Below the pieces are notes generated by a model, which was given only the letters and a program-made list of their open reading frames with translations, did not search any database and was not told the DNA's origin. A DNA stretch of 64,000 nt from Wurfbainia villosa (lineage: Eukaryota; Streptophyta; Magnoliopsida; Zingiberales; Zingiberaceae), in the NCBI GenBank assembly GCA_025175895.1, contig CM045991.1, positions 81,517,174 to 81,581,173 on the forward strand, given 5' to 3'. Positions 32,648 through 43,431 of the stretch are shown here, one piece after another (position 1 is the first letter of the stretch; the number at the start of each line of letters is the position of its first letter). The position numbers and the translations under genes are program-made.

Positions 32648-34384
32648 TGTTGGTGCAATCGGCCCAGGTCACAATTGACCAGACTCGAGTTTGACTCGAG
32701 TAATGGTTTGATGTTAGTTTTTTGATGTTTGACATTGATGTTTGACAAAGGAGTTGACCGTTGTTTGACAATGGGTTGAGTAGATGGTTGACATGGGGTT
32801 GACCATATGATGGAGAAGTCCATGTGGGACACATGGCAATGGAAAGTCCAAGTCTTGTTTACTTGGCATGGAAAGTCCAAGTCTTGGGTACTTGGCATGG
32901 AAAGTCCAAGCATGGGTCTTGGCAAGGGAAAGTCCAAACTTGAGTCTTGGTAATTGGAAAGTCCAACATGAGTAGGCGTGGAAAGTCCAAGAATGGGTCT
33001 TGGCAAAGCAAAATCCAAGCTTGAGTCTTGGCAAATGGAAAGTCCAACATGGTTTGGCAAGGGAAGTCCAAGGGTTGGTATTGGTGGCATAAAGTCCAAG
33101 GGTTGGTATTGGCGGCATAAGTCCAATGGTTGACGGCGTAAATTCCAAGTGTGTGTCTGGGCAGGGTAAGCCCAATGTGACTTGGCGGTGCAGACCAACT
33201 TAGCATGACAATAGCCGATGGAAGCACCTGAAGCTAGCGTACGGATGAACAAGTAATGGATGACTTAGAGGGATCCTATATGCGTAAGGCTGACGAAGGT
33301 GGCTAGAAGGTTTAGGTCTAGGCTAAGGGTGGTCTAGCAAGTATAACGTCATCATACTTGGAGTAAACCTCATGGTTGAGGTGTAGCAGTCGACTAGGGT
33401 CATAGACCAGTTGACTGGTCAAGTGTTTTGACACTTAGCAACCGAGTCGACTTGTAGCAGTCGATTGGGATTTTGACTAGTCGACTGTCGTGAGTCCATT
33501 GGCGATCGACTTCAGTTGAGCTGCCATTACAAACACAAGGCGCCTTGACTAGTGTCCCAGTCGAGGCGGCGCCTCGACTAGCCTCAGCTGTGGCGGCCAC
33601 AGATGCAAGGAACCTCGACCGATGCCTCGACTTCTTGATCAGTCGAATGACATGAAGGTGCAGTCGACTGATGGGTTGATCATGAGAGCAGAACACTCGG
33701 TAGCTGACTGGTCAGTTGGCTATGGGCTTGGCAGTTGACTAATGGATAACGACAGTCGACTGCCAGTGTATCCGTTGGAGTTTTGCCAATGTGGATTAAG
33801 TTGTTGTGAGACAACGACTACAGGAGCAGTTGACTGGGGTCTTATGGTAGTCGACTGCTAGGTGGAAATCAGCCCGAGTTGAAGCTTTAAAGGGAGCTCA
33901 AAGGGGAGGATTTTATCAGCGATTTCTTAGGCGATTTAGAGTGATTTGCTGGTGGAAATCAGGGTCTTCAAGTGCGGTTCAAGCAGTCAAACAAGCAAGC
34001 ATCCAAAGCACATTTGTAAAGTTTTCTTTATGTGTTTTTGTGTATTTCACTTGTAATTGCTTGTATTACTTTTGTAATCATTGTACGAGGTTTCTCCGCC
34101 TCCGACTTGTTGTCGAGAAGGAGTTTATTGGTTTAGTGGTCTTGTTTGCATCGCTAGGGCTCATTCGAGCCCAACCCGTGGAGTAGGAACCCTAAGGTTC
34201 CAAACCGCGTTATATCTTGATGTTATTTCTTGTGATCGTGTTGTTTGTCTTTGTTTTAGTTTATGCTTTTATTTTCTGTTATGCACTTATCATTTTATAG
34301 AGACAAGCACGATCGAATTACATCAAGCGAATCGAGAACGCGCCATTCACCCCCCCCCCCTCTAGCGACATCTAATTCCTAACA
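32648..34384 (+). repeat. Element C 3' LTR (LTR 4 of the array)
   Basis: This is 1737 bp, from TGTTGGTGCAATC to ATCTAATTCCTAACA. A W-box-rich head occupies 32675-32803. A dyad array follows (32820-33150), starting with the perfect stem CCATGTG-gga-CACATGG. Palindromes are at 33387-33860, with TTTAAAG near 33891. Leader hairpins lie at 34103-34115, 34157-34172 and 34186-34201, and an 11-C run at 34350-34360. No target duplication is visible, as expected if this is the end of a tandem array. Confidence 0.92.
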
Positions 34385-35477
34385 ACTAACTCTAATTCAA
34401 AGCTTGATGATAATTCTATATCACTTGAGCTACTAAAGAGTTGAAAATTTTCTTTAAGGATAATTTTTAGATGTATATTTTCAGTATAAAAATTATGCAT
34501 ACGAATTCATGCTTGGACATTTATTATCGCATTTACATTATCTTAACTAAATTTGAGATTGAATTTTGAAAATTTTTAATTTTATTATTGAGGGGTAGTT
34601 TTTTTTTTTAATTTTATTGCTTTTATTGAGGGGGAGTTTTAAAATATTATAGCTTTTAATGAGAATTTTGAATATTGAAATAGTGAGAATCTTGAAAATT
34701 TTACACTTTAACTTTTTGGTATTTTCATAAAATCTTTTAAAATTTGAAAATTTTAGAATTCTGATTTAAAAGTTAATTTAAATCTTTTGTAAACTTTAAG
34801 TACTTTTGAAAAACTTTATAAGAGTCATTTTGAAACCCATAGATAAAGGGGGAGGTTGAATTTTCAAAGAAAATTTTATTGCATTAATTTAGGGGGGGTG
34901 TTGATAAAGAGTTTTCAAAAATTTTTGAAAATAGAGTTTTGAGAAAACATTGAATTAAGAGGAGAAAATGTTCTATAAGTTGTTTTCAAAACTTTAGAAT
35001 TCTTCTTATACTTTACAATTTTGACACACTTATAAAAAGCAAATCTTCAAAAGCTCAAGTTAATAATCTTAGCTGATCTTGAAAAACCCAAGTGTGTTAG
35101 ATAAACTTAGTTTTTTAAAGCATAAGTACTTTGAAATTTATGAAGTTTAGGCATTTTTTGAAATACTTATGAAGTTTGTCAAGCAAATATATTTTGTAAC
35201 TTTGATACTTTAGCCCTTGTGTTTGAAAAACTTTAAACTCATCTTTAAACTGTGGCATTTGGTGGTTATTAATGTTTTTGATGTATGTCAAAGTGGGGGA
35301 GAGAGAGAAAGTTTAAAGTTAGAGAAATTTAAAGAAAGAAAGCATTTCATGCATATGGGCATTTCATGTTATACATTTTTAGTTTGGTGTTTTGCTAATA
35401 TATGTTGAACTTTAATATTACAAATCTATTCTCCTAACTTTAACTGATGTATTGTCATACATCAAAAAGGAGGAGAA
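34385..35477 (+). mobile_element. Element G internal remnant (noncoding, pre-LTR)
   Basis: A/T-rich sequence with no supported frame. It carries several purine tracts (TTGAGGGGTAG, TTGAGGGGGAG, AAGGGGGAGG, GTGGGGGAGAGAGAG) and ends with AAAAAGGAGGAGAA just before G's 3' LTR. Multiple purine tracts are a Sirevirus trait. The upstream part of G is displaced by the family-C array or lost. Confidence 0.72.
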
Positions 35478-36392
35478 TGTTAGTATAGAGAGCATCACTC
35501 CTTAGTTTTGATGTATGAACCATAATTAAAGTTAAGAATTACTTGTGATCTGATATATGTGTTAAGTGTCCAGGCTTAACAGAAAGTCCTAGTAGGTCAG
35601 GCAGACATGATACTAGGCAAAGCATGGAAAGTCCTAGTAGGTCGTGTTGACCAGATACTAGGCAGAGGACTTGACAGATCAGGAGGACTGGACATCAGAC
35701 AGGAAGACTAGATGGAGGAGACCAGACATCTGGCATGAAGATCAGTTGGATCAGGAGACCGGACAACCGGCATGAAGTCCAGCTGGGTTAGGGAGATCGG
35801 ACAGTTGGCAGAAGCCCTGGTGGGTTAGATCGAATGTCAAGTATGGTAAGTCTGACAGGTAAGCCTCAAGTGAAGAGGTGAGGCCGAGTCCTCTGTAGGG
35901 GGACAAAGCTAGGCGTCGATCCGACGGATAGTCCATGTGGGAATGAGAAGTCGAGATCGAGAAGTATTAATACTGCTATTGTATTTTATACTATATGTCT
36001 TTTCTAATCTCATTTTGTAGGGAACTAGTCGACTGAAAGGATTCAAATCGACTAAGTATTGTACAGTCGACTGGATACCTAGTTGGCAAGATTAGTTGGT
36101 GATCGATCGAAGATCTATCAGCCAAGACAGAAAGAGTTCCAGTTGACTAGGGAGGTCCAGTCGACTTGAAAGGCAAACTTATCGATGCGGAGCCAAGTGA
36201 CCTGGAGTCGACTGGAACAGGTCCAGTCGACTGGGAAGGCCGAAGTACCATATCGACGGGCTAATGTGGAGTCGACTGGAGGCCATTCCAGTCGACTGGA
36301 GAGAGCTTATAAAAGAAGTACTCGACAAGCTTCGAGGATAATCAATCTACGATGTCCAAGTGATGTTGCAAGAGTTCCTCATCCGTACAAGT
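35478..36392 (+). repeat. Element G 3' LTR, left part
   Basis: This starts TGTTAGTATAGAGAGC after the purine tract. The sequence is unlike family C, but the plan is the same. Dyads of the form AAGT-CC...GG-CA fill 35580-35820 (for example CCTAGTA...TACTAGG). Palindromes occupy 36028-36300, including the perfect TCCAGTCGACTGGA at 36287-36300. TATAAAAG is at 36308-36315. Element F interrupts at 36392; the LTR resumes at 52495. Confidence 0.82.
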
Positions 36393-38226
36393 TGTTAGTT
36401 ATAGCCCTAGAACCAATCATGTGATGGTTGAATAGGGAACATTTTGTATCATATTCTATAAAGGCAAAGGATTGGTTATTATATTTACATCTTGCTTGTG
36501 CCAGCTAAATTAAATATAATAATGCCCTAGAAAAGTAGGTTCTTATCTACAGCACATCAATTGGCAGAATTGATTATGAGAGGCTGTAGAGAACACTTTC
36601 CTAAATGTTCCTAGTCAAGTATTAATATGCAAGGGCAACATTAATACATAAAGACTAGCATGTAAGTCAATTGATGACTTGATCTCACAAGTCATGGATA
36701 TATGATATCAAGTTGACACATGGGTATATATTAGAGAATATATACTAAACTGACCCGCCATGAGAAAGTTTCATGGATCGTCATATGAGTGTCATAAACT
36801 TTCTCATGTGACTATTGGTATAAATAGTCCTCAAACCTGAAGTCACTACGGTTCCCTACATAAGGAGTTATGTACTTTGTTATCGTCAAACGTCACCCGT
36901 AATAGGGTGGACCATAAAGGCGATTATTGGGTATATAACAAATTATGCGGAGGGATGTGAGTGATGTAGATGGGATCTATCCCTCCCATATGACGGGAGT
37001 GATATCTGTGGGCCCCTTGATTGAGTAGAACTACTAAAACGCATGGCCATGCTCGAATGAGTCAATATGAGATATTGAGCTCATTTGTTTGAGTTAGTTT
37101 ACTCAGGGATCAAGAAACACATAGATTGATCGAGGATGACACGGTCTATGCCTCATTGGTCAATCTGATATCAAGGATAGAAGGACACGGTCATACATTA
37201 TAGTAGTCACGGAAAGGTTAGTCGGATCTTGACTTATCTTGTAACTTGGGTAGCAATGATGTATTGCTAGATGCCGCTCATTGCTTGTGTATCTAAAAGA
37301 GTTTAGATCCACTGCCAACGTTATGAGAGCCTATAGGGTCACACACAAAGAGCATGATGATTAGAAGAATTAGTGCATTCTAGTTTGACTAGAATAATTT
37401 GGGAATAAGCTTAAGTACAAAATGGTTTTTGGACTTTAAGCTTAATGAGAATTTTAGCTTATTGATTTAATGAGATTAATTCAATATGCTAAGCTTAATT
37501 GATTTAATAAGATTAACTCAATATGTTAACATAAGCTTATTGAATTAATAAGATTAATTCAACATCCATGAATGCCACATAAGCATGCCACCTAAGCATG
37601 CCACATAAGCATGCCACCTAAGCTTGATGAGGTGGAAGGAGACAAAGGGTTTTGACTTTTGGATTTCCCCCACATGTGGCCGGCCAAACAAGGAGTATAC
37701 TTGTTTGATTATCTTTCAATGCCATTGATTGCATTGAATGTGATAGGAGATGAAAAGTTTTTCCAATCCTATAAAACACCCCATGGGGTGGCCAGCCAAA
37801 GGGGTTGAAGTGTGGAAGCTTGAGGCTTGGTGAGAGCTTGGTTGGAGAGGCTTTGGTTGTGTGGTTTTTGTGAGTGTAGGCTAGCAAGAAGAGTGGTCTT
37901 CTTCTTCCTTTCTCTCTTTCCCTACTTTCCTCTCCTTTAGGGACTTCTCTAGAAAGAAGTAAAGGAGAGCTCTTCTAGTTTCTTTTGTGAGACAAGAGCT
38001 TGCTCGTGTGGATACATATAGAGGCACGGACACTTGAACGTGCTAAAAGATCCAACACATCCAAGGAGAAGCGGGATTACAAAGGGCACGCAACAAAGGT
38101 AATATTCTTCTATAAGATAGGTTTAGAGAAATTTGTTTTGTACGAGGTTTTCTTTCGCAAGGATCACTTGGAAGGGATCCTATTTTTCCATTGCGCATAT
38201 GCTATTTTGCATATAAGATCCCAACA
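36393..38226 (+). repeat. Element F 5' LTR
   Basis: 1834 bp. It contains three to four A/T-rich repeats of about 38 bp (TTAATGAGATTAATTCAATATG type) at about 37440-37565 and four GCATGCCAC(A/C)TAA units at 37565-37622. It ends AAGATCCCAACA. Confidence 0.92.
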
Positions 38227-38227
38227 G

Positions 38228-38240
38228 TGGTATCAGAGCC
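38228..38240 (+). promoter_or_regulatory. Element F primer-binding site
   Basis: TGGTATCAGAGCC, a perfect match to the initiator tRNA-Met complement, one base after the LTR end. Confidence 0.95.
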
Positions 38241-39458
38241 ACTTGCGAAAGATCGTATTAAAATATGTGTTCTCTATTTTATATATGATATAGAAGTAGG
38301 ATAAATTTTATTATGAGTTGATAATTGCATTAGCAATTTTTCAAACATAATAAAAATATCCGATGTCTTTTAAAAGTTAAAATGACATGGTGCATGGTTA
38401 TGGCCTAGTCCCAAAAGGTTTGTGAAGGTGTGTGTTGTAATTCTTAATACGACCTGCGTGTCGTGCCTTTCTCCTAACATTCTTGTTGTAAAATTAGCTT
38501 TAGACTCGAATGTAACTCGAGTATTTCTCCTTTTGTAACACGCAACAAAGATGGAGGGTCCATTGGAAGATGATGTTACAAGGAGGAAGTCAACAACACA
38601 AGACAACCAAAAGGAAGCACTTGGGAGAAGATGCTATCCCTAGGTTGACCAATCAATCTTTTCATTGGCTTGAGAAGATTGTAGAATAAGCGCCATAACC
38701 ATGACACGCTTAGTTTAATATGTATGTGATGCATGTTAGTTTAGCTTGTATGTGATGCATTTTAATTTAGCTTATATGTGATGTATGCTAATATGTATGT
38801 GATGCATGTTTAAGTTTATATCTTAATAAGTCAAAAACGATATGCCTACCAAAGTTTGGTACTCACTACTTCCTCGATCATTTGTTGTTGGGTTTGCCAA
38901 AGCAAAGCAATGCATTTTATCTTGGAAGAGTGCGAGTGGACAATCGTGATGTCCCGCTATCAAACTTGGTTAAGACTTAATTAAGAAAGTAAAGGCATAT
39001 ATTAGCTTTGAACATAAGTTTTAAAAATTAGTTTTGTGTGATTTTCGAACATCAGCTTTGTCTTAGAAGTGGTCGTTGCTCCGATATCAAAGAAGGCCTC
39101 TGTGCCTCGCCACGACCTGGAAGCTGGTTTAGGAATAAGCACTAAACTAATCTAAACTTAACCAAAGCTATTAAAGAGTTACATCAGATGTAATTGGCAA
39201 AAGATTTCCTACCTAATCATACTACGTCTTGGGCGATTAGCCAAAGCTAACTCAAGACGAAGTATGATGTGGATCTTTATCCCATTTAAATTTATATCTA
39301 AATAGAAGCTAATGATGTAAGCAAAATGTGTTTGCCTACATCAATAATTAGCTCATATCAAAGCTATGAGAATTTAGTGGGAGCCTCATTTAATTAAAGG
39401 CCTAATTAAATGACTTAGATATGATACTTAATTTTGCATATTAATGTTGTAGATCACC
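38241..39458 (+). other. Element F untranslated leader
   Basis: 1.2 kb with no supported frame. The motif TATGTGATGCAT (one copy with GTAT) occurs at 38723-38734, 38749-38760, 38775-38786 and 38796-38807, about 21-26 bp apart. Confidence 0.72.
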
Positions 39459-40465
39459 ATGTCATCTAACACGACACACCCCCTCAACTTGCGATCTGTC
39501 CTTGAGAAAGACAAGCTCAATGGAGCTAACTTTCTAGACTGGTATAGGAACTTGAGGATTATCCTCAAGCAAGAACGTAAACTGTATGTCCTAGAGCAGT
39601 CTATCCTCAAATACCGCCTACGGCCACTGATTTGAAAAGGATGCTTATAAGAAGCATCAAGATGACGCATTAGATGTGTCATGTCTTATGCTTGCCACCA
39701 TGAACTCTGAGCTTCAGAAGCAACATGAGAACATGGATGCCTATGATATGGTTGAGCATTTGAAACAACTATATCAAGGACAAGCTAGGCACGAGCGTTT
39801 TGAAGTGTCTAAGGCTCTTTTTGCATGCAAGATGCAAGAAGGAACACTGTAGAGGAACTCACGCATTTAAAATGATTGGGTACGCTGAGAACCTCAAAGA
39901 CTAGGTTTTCCATCGAGCCAAGAATTGGCAACCGATGTTATCCTCGCAATCGCTGTGAAGCATATAATCAATTCGTCATGAATTATAACATGAATGAAAT
40001 TGATAAACCTTTGCCTGAGATTCTCAGCATGTTAAGAACTGCTGAACTGAATCTCAAAAAGAAAGTTAGTAATGTACTAATGGTCAAGAAGGGCAAAGGT
40101 AAGCGCAAAGGCAAGGGTAAGACCCAAGCCAAAGGCAAGGCCAATTCATCCACTTCAAAGGGTAAAGGTAAAGTACCTAAGGAAGGGGACTGTCCATTGC
40201 GGTGAGATCGACACTGGAAGCGGAACTGCAAAGTCTACCTTGAGGAAGTAAAGAAGAAAAGAAGTGGGACTTCTGCCTCAGGTATACACGTTATAGAAGT
40301 TAATCTATCTATTTCTTCTACATGGGTATTAGATACCGGATGTGCATCTCACATTTGTACTAATGTGCAGGGACTGAGAAATAGTAGACTAATGGCAATG
40401 GCGAAGTTGACCTACGAGTAGGCAATGGCGCAAAAGTTGCTGCTGTAGTTGTAGGAACATATTCT
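39459..40465 (+). pseudogene. Element F gag and protease
   Basis: ATG 39459 opens MSSNTTHPLNLRSVLEKDKL...NFLDWYRNLRIILKQERKL, a copia gag start. A small gap near 39605 shifts the frame, and more stops and shifts follow near 39850-39960. Later parts are readable: MNSELQKQHENMDAYDMV, then a Lys/Gly-rich linker at 40080-40180. The zinc knuckle near 40187-40235 is broken by a shift (only the HWKRNC end is clear). The protease active site WVLDTGCASHICT is at about 40323-40361. Confidence 0.88.
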
Positions 40466-41694
40466 TTGTCTTTGCCCACTGGGCTTATCTTAGAACTAGA
40501 GGAGTGCTTTTATGTACCTGCATTAACAAAGAACATAATCTCTGTATCTTGTTTAGACAAGAAAAACTTTTCTTTTATAATAAAGGACAAATGTTGTTCC
40601 ATTTATTTGAATGAAATGTTCTATTGTAATGCACCACTTATGAATGGTCTCTATGTTCTAGATTTAGAAAACCCAATTTATAACGTAAATACCAAACGGT
40701 TCAAATCGAATAATTTGAACCAAACATATCTCTGGCACTGTCGCCTAGGTCACATAAATGAAAAACGCATATCCCAACTCCATAAAGATGGATTATTGGA
40801 CTCATTTGATTTTGAATCATATGAGGTATGTGAATCTTGTCTTTTAGGAAAGATGACTAAAACTCCATTTAGTGGACATGGCGAGAGAGCGACGGACTTG
40901 TTAGGACTCATACATACTGATGTATGTGGCCCTTTCAATGTCGAAGCCAGAGGAGGCTATAAGTACTTTATTACTTTCACTGATGATATGAGTAGATTTG
41001 GCTACTTATATTTGATGAGACATAAGTCAGAATCCTTTGAAAAGTTCAAAGAATTCAAGAATGAAGTACAAAACCAACTTGGTAAGCGTATTAAGCTACT
41101 TTGATCAGATCGAGGTGGTGAATACCTTAGTCAAGAGTTTCGTGATCACCTGGCTGAGTGTGGGATAATATCCCAACTCACTCCACCTGGAACACCACAA
41201 TGGAATGGTGTATCTGAGAGGAGAAATCGTACTCTATTAGATATGGTACGATCAATGATGAGCCAGACTGATCTACCTACTTCCTTTTGGGGTTTAGCTC
41301 TAGAGACAGCTGCTTTCACACTTAATCGTGTCCCATCAAAAGCCGTAGAAAAGACACCATACACGTTATGGACTGGGAAGAGTCTCAAAATGTCTTTTAT
41401 AAAGATTTGGGGTTGTGAAGCTTATGTTAGACGTCAAGTCTCAGATAAACTAGGACCCAAATTAGATAAGTGTTATTTTGTAGGATATCCCAAGGAAACT
41501 AAGGGATATTACATTTACAATCCCACACTTGGCAAGGTGTTTGTTGCTAGAAATGCTATCTTTCTAGAAAGAGAATTTATTTCTAGAAAAACTAGTGGGA
41601 GTAAAATTCATCTTGAAGAAATTCTGGATGAAGATAACACTAAGGCTTCGATGGAAAATGAACAGGCACCACAAAGTGTTGTGGATGAGGAAAT
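40466..41694 (+). pseudogene. Element F integrase
   Basis: The frame continues through LYVLDLENPIYNVNTKR to a complete HHCC finger (LWHCRLGH, then CESCLLGKMTK). The integrase core follows: Asp in HTDVCGPF, Asp in SDRGGEY just after a TGA at 41102-41104 (probably from CGA), and Glu in GVSERRNR near 41210. The C-terminal part has IKIWGCEAYVRR and FVGYPKETKGYY, then an acidic linker. Element H interrupts the linker at 41694. Only one stop lies in this segment. Confidence 0.92.
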
Positions 41695-43417
41695 TGTTGG
41701 AGATTTGACGCCGCTAGAGGGGGGGTGAATAGCGATGTTACCGTATGAAGATGGAATTCGATCGTGATCGTGTCTACAATTTCGTTAGCGCAGTGGAATA
41801 TAGAAATGAAAGCAATAACGAAACACAAACAATCACGAACACAAACACAACACAAGATATAACGTGGTTCAGAACCGAAACGGTTCCTACTCCACGGATT
41901 GAGCTCTAACGAGCTCTAGCGATGCCAATGCAATCACTAATCACAAATACTCCTTCTCGACACAAGTCGGAGGTGGAGAAACCTCTTACAATAGATTACA
42001 ACAATAATCTAAAAGCAACAAGCAAATACAATGAAGAATAATGCAATACAAGTAAAAAAAACACTTTACAAATGCTTTGGATTGCTTGCTTTTGGTTGCT
42101 TGAAGAGTGGTCTTGGAGACTCTGATTTGCAGCAACAAATCGCCCCAAAGATGCTCAAGAAACCATTACCAAAAATCCTCCCGTCGAGCTCCTTTTATCC
42201 TTCCGCGCGATCTGGATTTCCGCCCATCAGTCGACTGCCATAAGTCACCATTCGACTGATGCCACTGTTGTCGTGAGACAACGGCTAGATCCACGCTGGA
42301 AAAACTCCAATGGATCTCTTGGCAGTCGACTGCCAACATTGGAGTCTCACAACGCTCGTAGTCGACGCCTACGGCCACGAGCGCTCGCGGCTTCGACACG
42401 ATCGGGCAAATCGAACTCAAGTCGACTCACGGCAGTCGAACCGGCCATAATGCCAGTCGACTGCCAACCTCAAGAATAAGGTTTTAACCCAAGTATGGTG
42501 CCCCCATACTTGCTAGACCACCCTTAGCCTAGACCTAAGCCTTCTAGCCACCTCCATCAGCCTCACGCCTCTCGGATCCCTCCAAGTCATCCATGACTTG
42601 TTCATCCATCGCGCTAGCCTCCAGGTGCTTCCCTCGGCTATGTCATGCTAACGGTGTCTACACCGCCAAGGCACATTGGACTTACGCCGCCAAGACTCCG
42701 CTTGGACTTTACGCCAACCATTGGTCTTATGTCGCCAAGACTCGCTTGGACTTTACGCCGCCAATATCAAACCCTTGGACTTCTCAAATGCCAAGACTCA
42801 AGCTTGGACTTTCCCTTGCCAACCCATGTTGGACTTTCCATGCCAAGACCATGCTTGGACTTTCCTTGCCAACCCATGTTGGACTTTTCATGCCAAGACC
42901 CATGCTTGGACTTTCCATTTGCCAAGATCCATGCTTGGACTTCTCATTTGCCAAGACCCATGCTTGGACTTCTCATGCCAAGTACTCAAGACTTGGGCTT
43001 TCCCAAATGCCAAGTGTTCCACTTGGACTTTCCTTGCCAACCCATGTTGGACTTTTACATTGCCAAGACCCATGCTTGGACTTTTCATGTGCCAAGTGTC
43101 CCACTTGGACTTTTCATGCCAAGTACTCAAGACTTGGACTTTACCAAATGTCAAGTGTTCCACTTGGACTTTCCTTGCCAACCCATGTTGGACTTTTACA
43201 TTGCCAAGACCCATGCTTGGACTTTTCATGTGCCAAGTGTCCCACTTGGACTTTTCATGCCAAGTACTCAAGACTTGGACTTTACCAAATGCCAAGTGTT
43301 CCACTTGGACTTTCCCATGACAATTACATTGTCATATGTTTTTGTCGAAACATCAAAACATCACTCGAGTCAAGCTCGAGTCCTGGTCAATCGTGACCTG
43401 GGCCGATTGCACCAACA
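41695..43417 (-). repeat. Element H 3' LTR
   Basis: 1723 bp. In element order (right to left): an ACTCGAG-containing head, a dyad array with a 141-bp higher-order repeat (about 42780-43310), the stem CAAGTATGG/CCATACTTG (42490-42512) and palindromes (42228-42471). These include the 18-bp perfect TTGGCAGTCGACTGCCAA at 42319-42336. A TATA-like GATAAAAGG is near 42191-42199, followed by leader hairpins (about 41870-41990). Confidence 0.93.
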
Positions 43418-43431
43418 ATCTCCCCCTTTTT
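43418..43431 (-). promoter_or_regulatory. Element H polypurine tract
   Basis: The minus strand reads AAAAAGGGGGAGAT directly before the 3' LTR. At least five further tracts of this kind lie at 43520-43890. Confidence 0.88.

Noticed and set aside
34860..35410. Possible small gene in A/T-rich G internal sequence (63-residue frame at 35217)
   Set aside because: No domain, low-complexity A/T-rich composition, and position between purine tracts just before an LTR.
37618..37887. 85-89 residue minus-strand frame and 97-164 residue plus-strand frames in F LTRs (also 51898-52155, 38000-38293, 52268-52762)
   Set aside because: They are within LTR sequence, on either strand, with different ends in the two LTR copies and no known domain.
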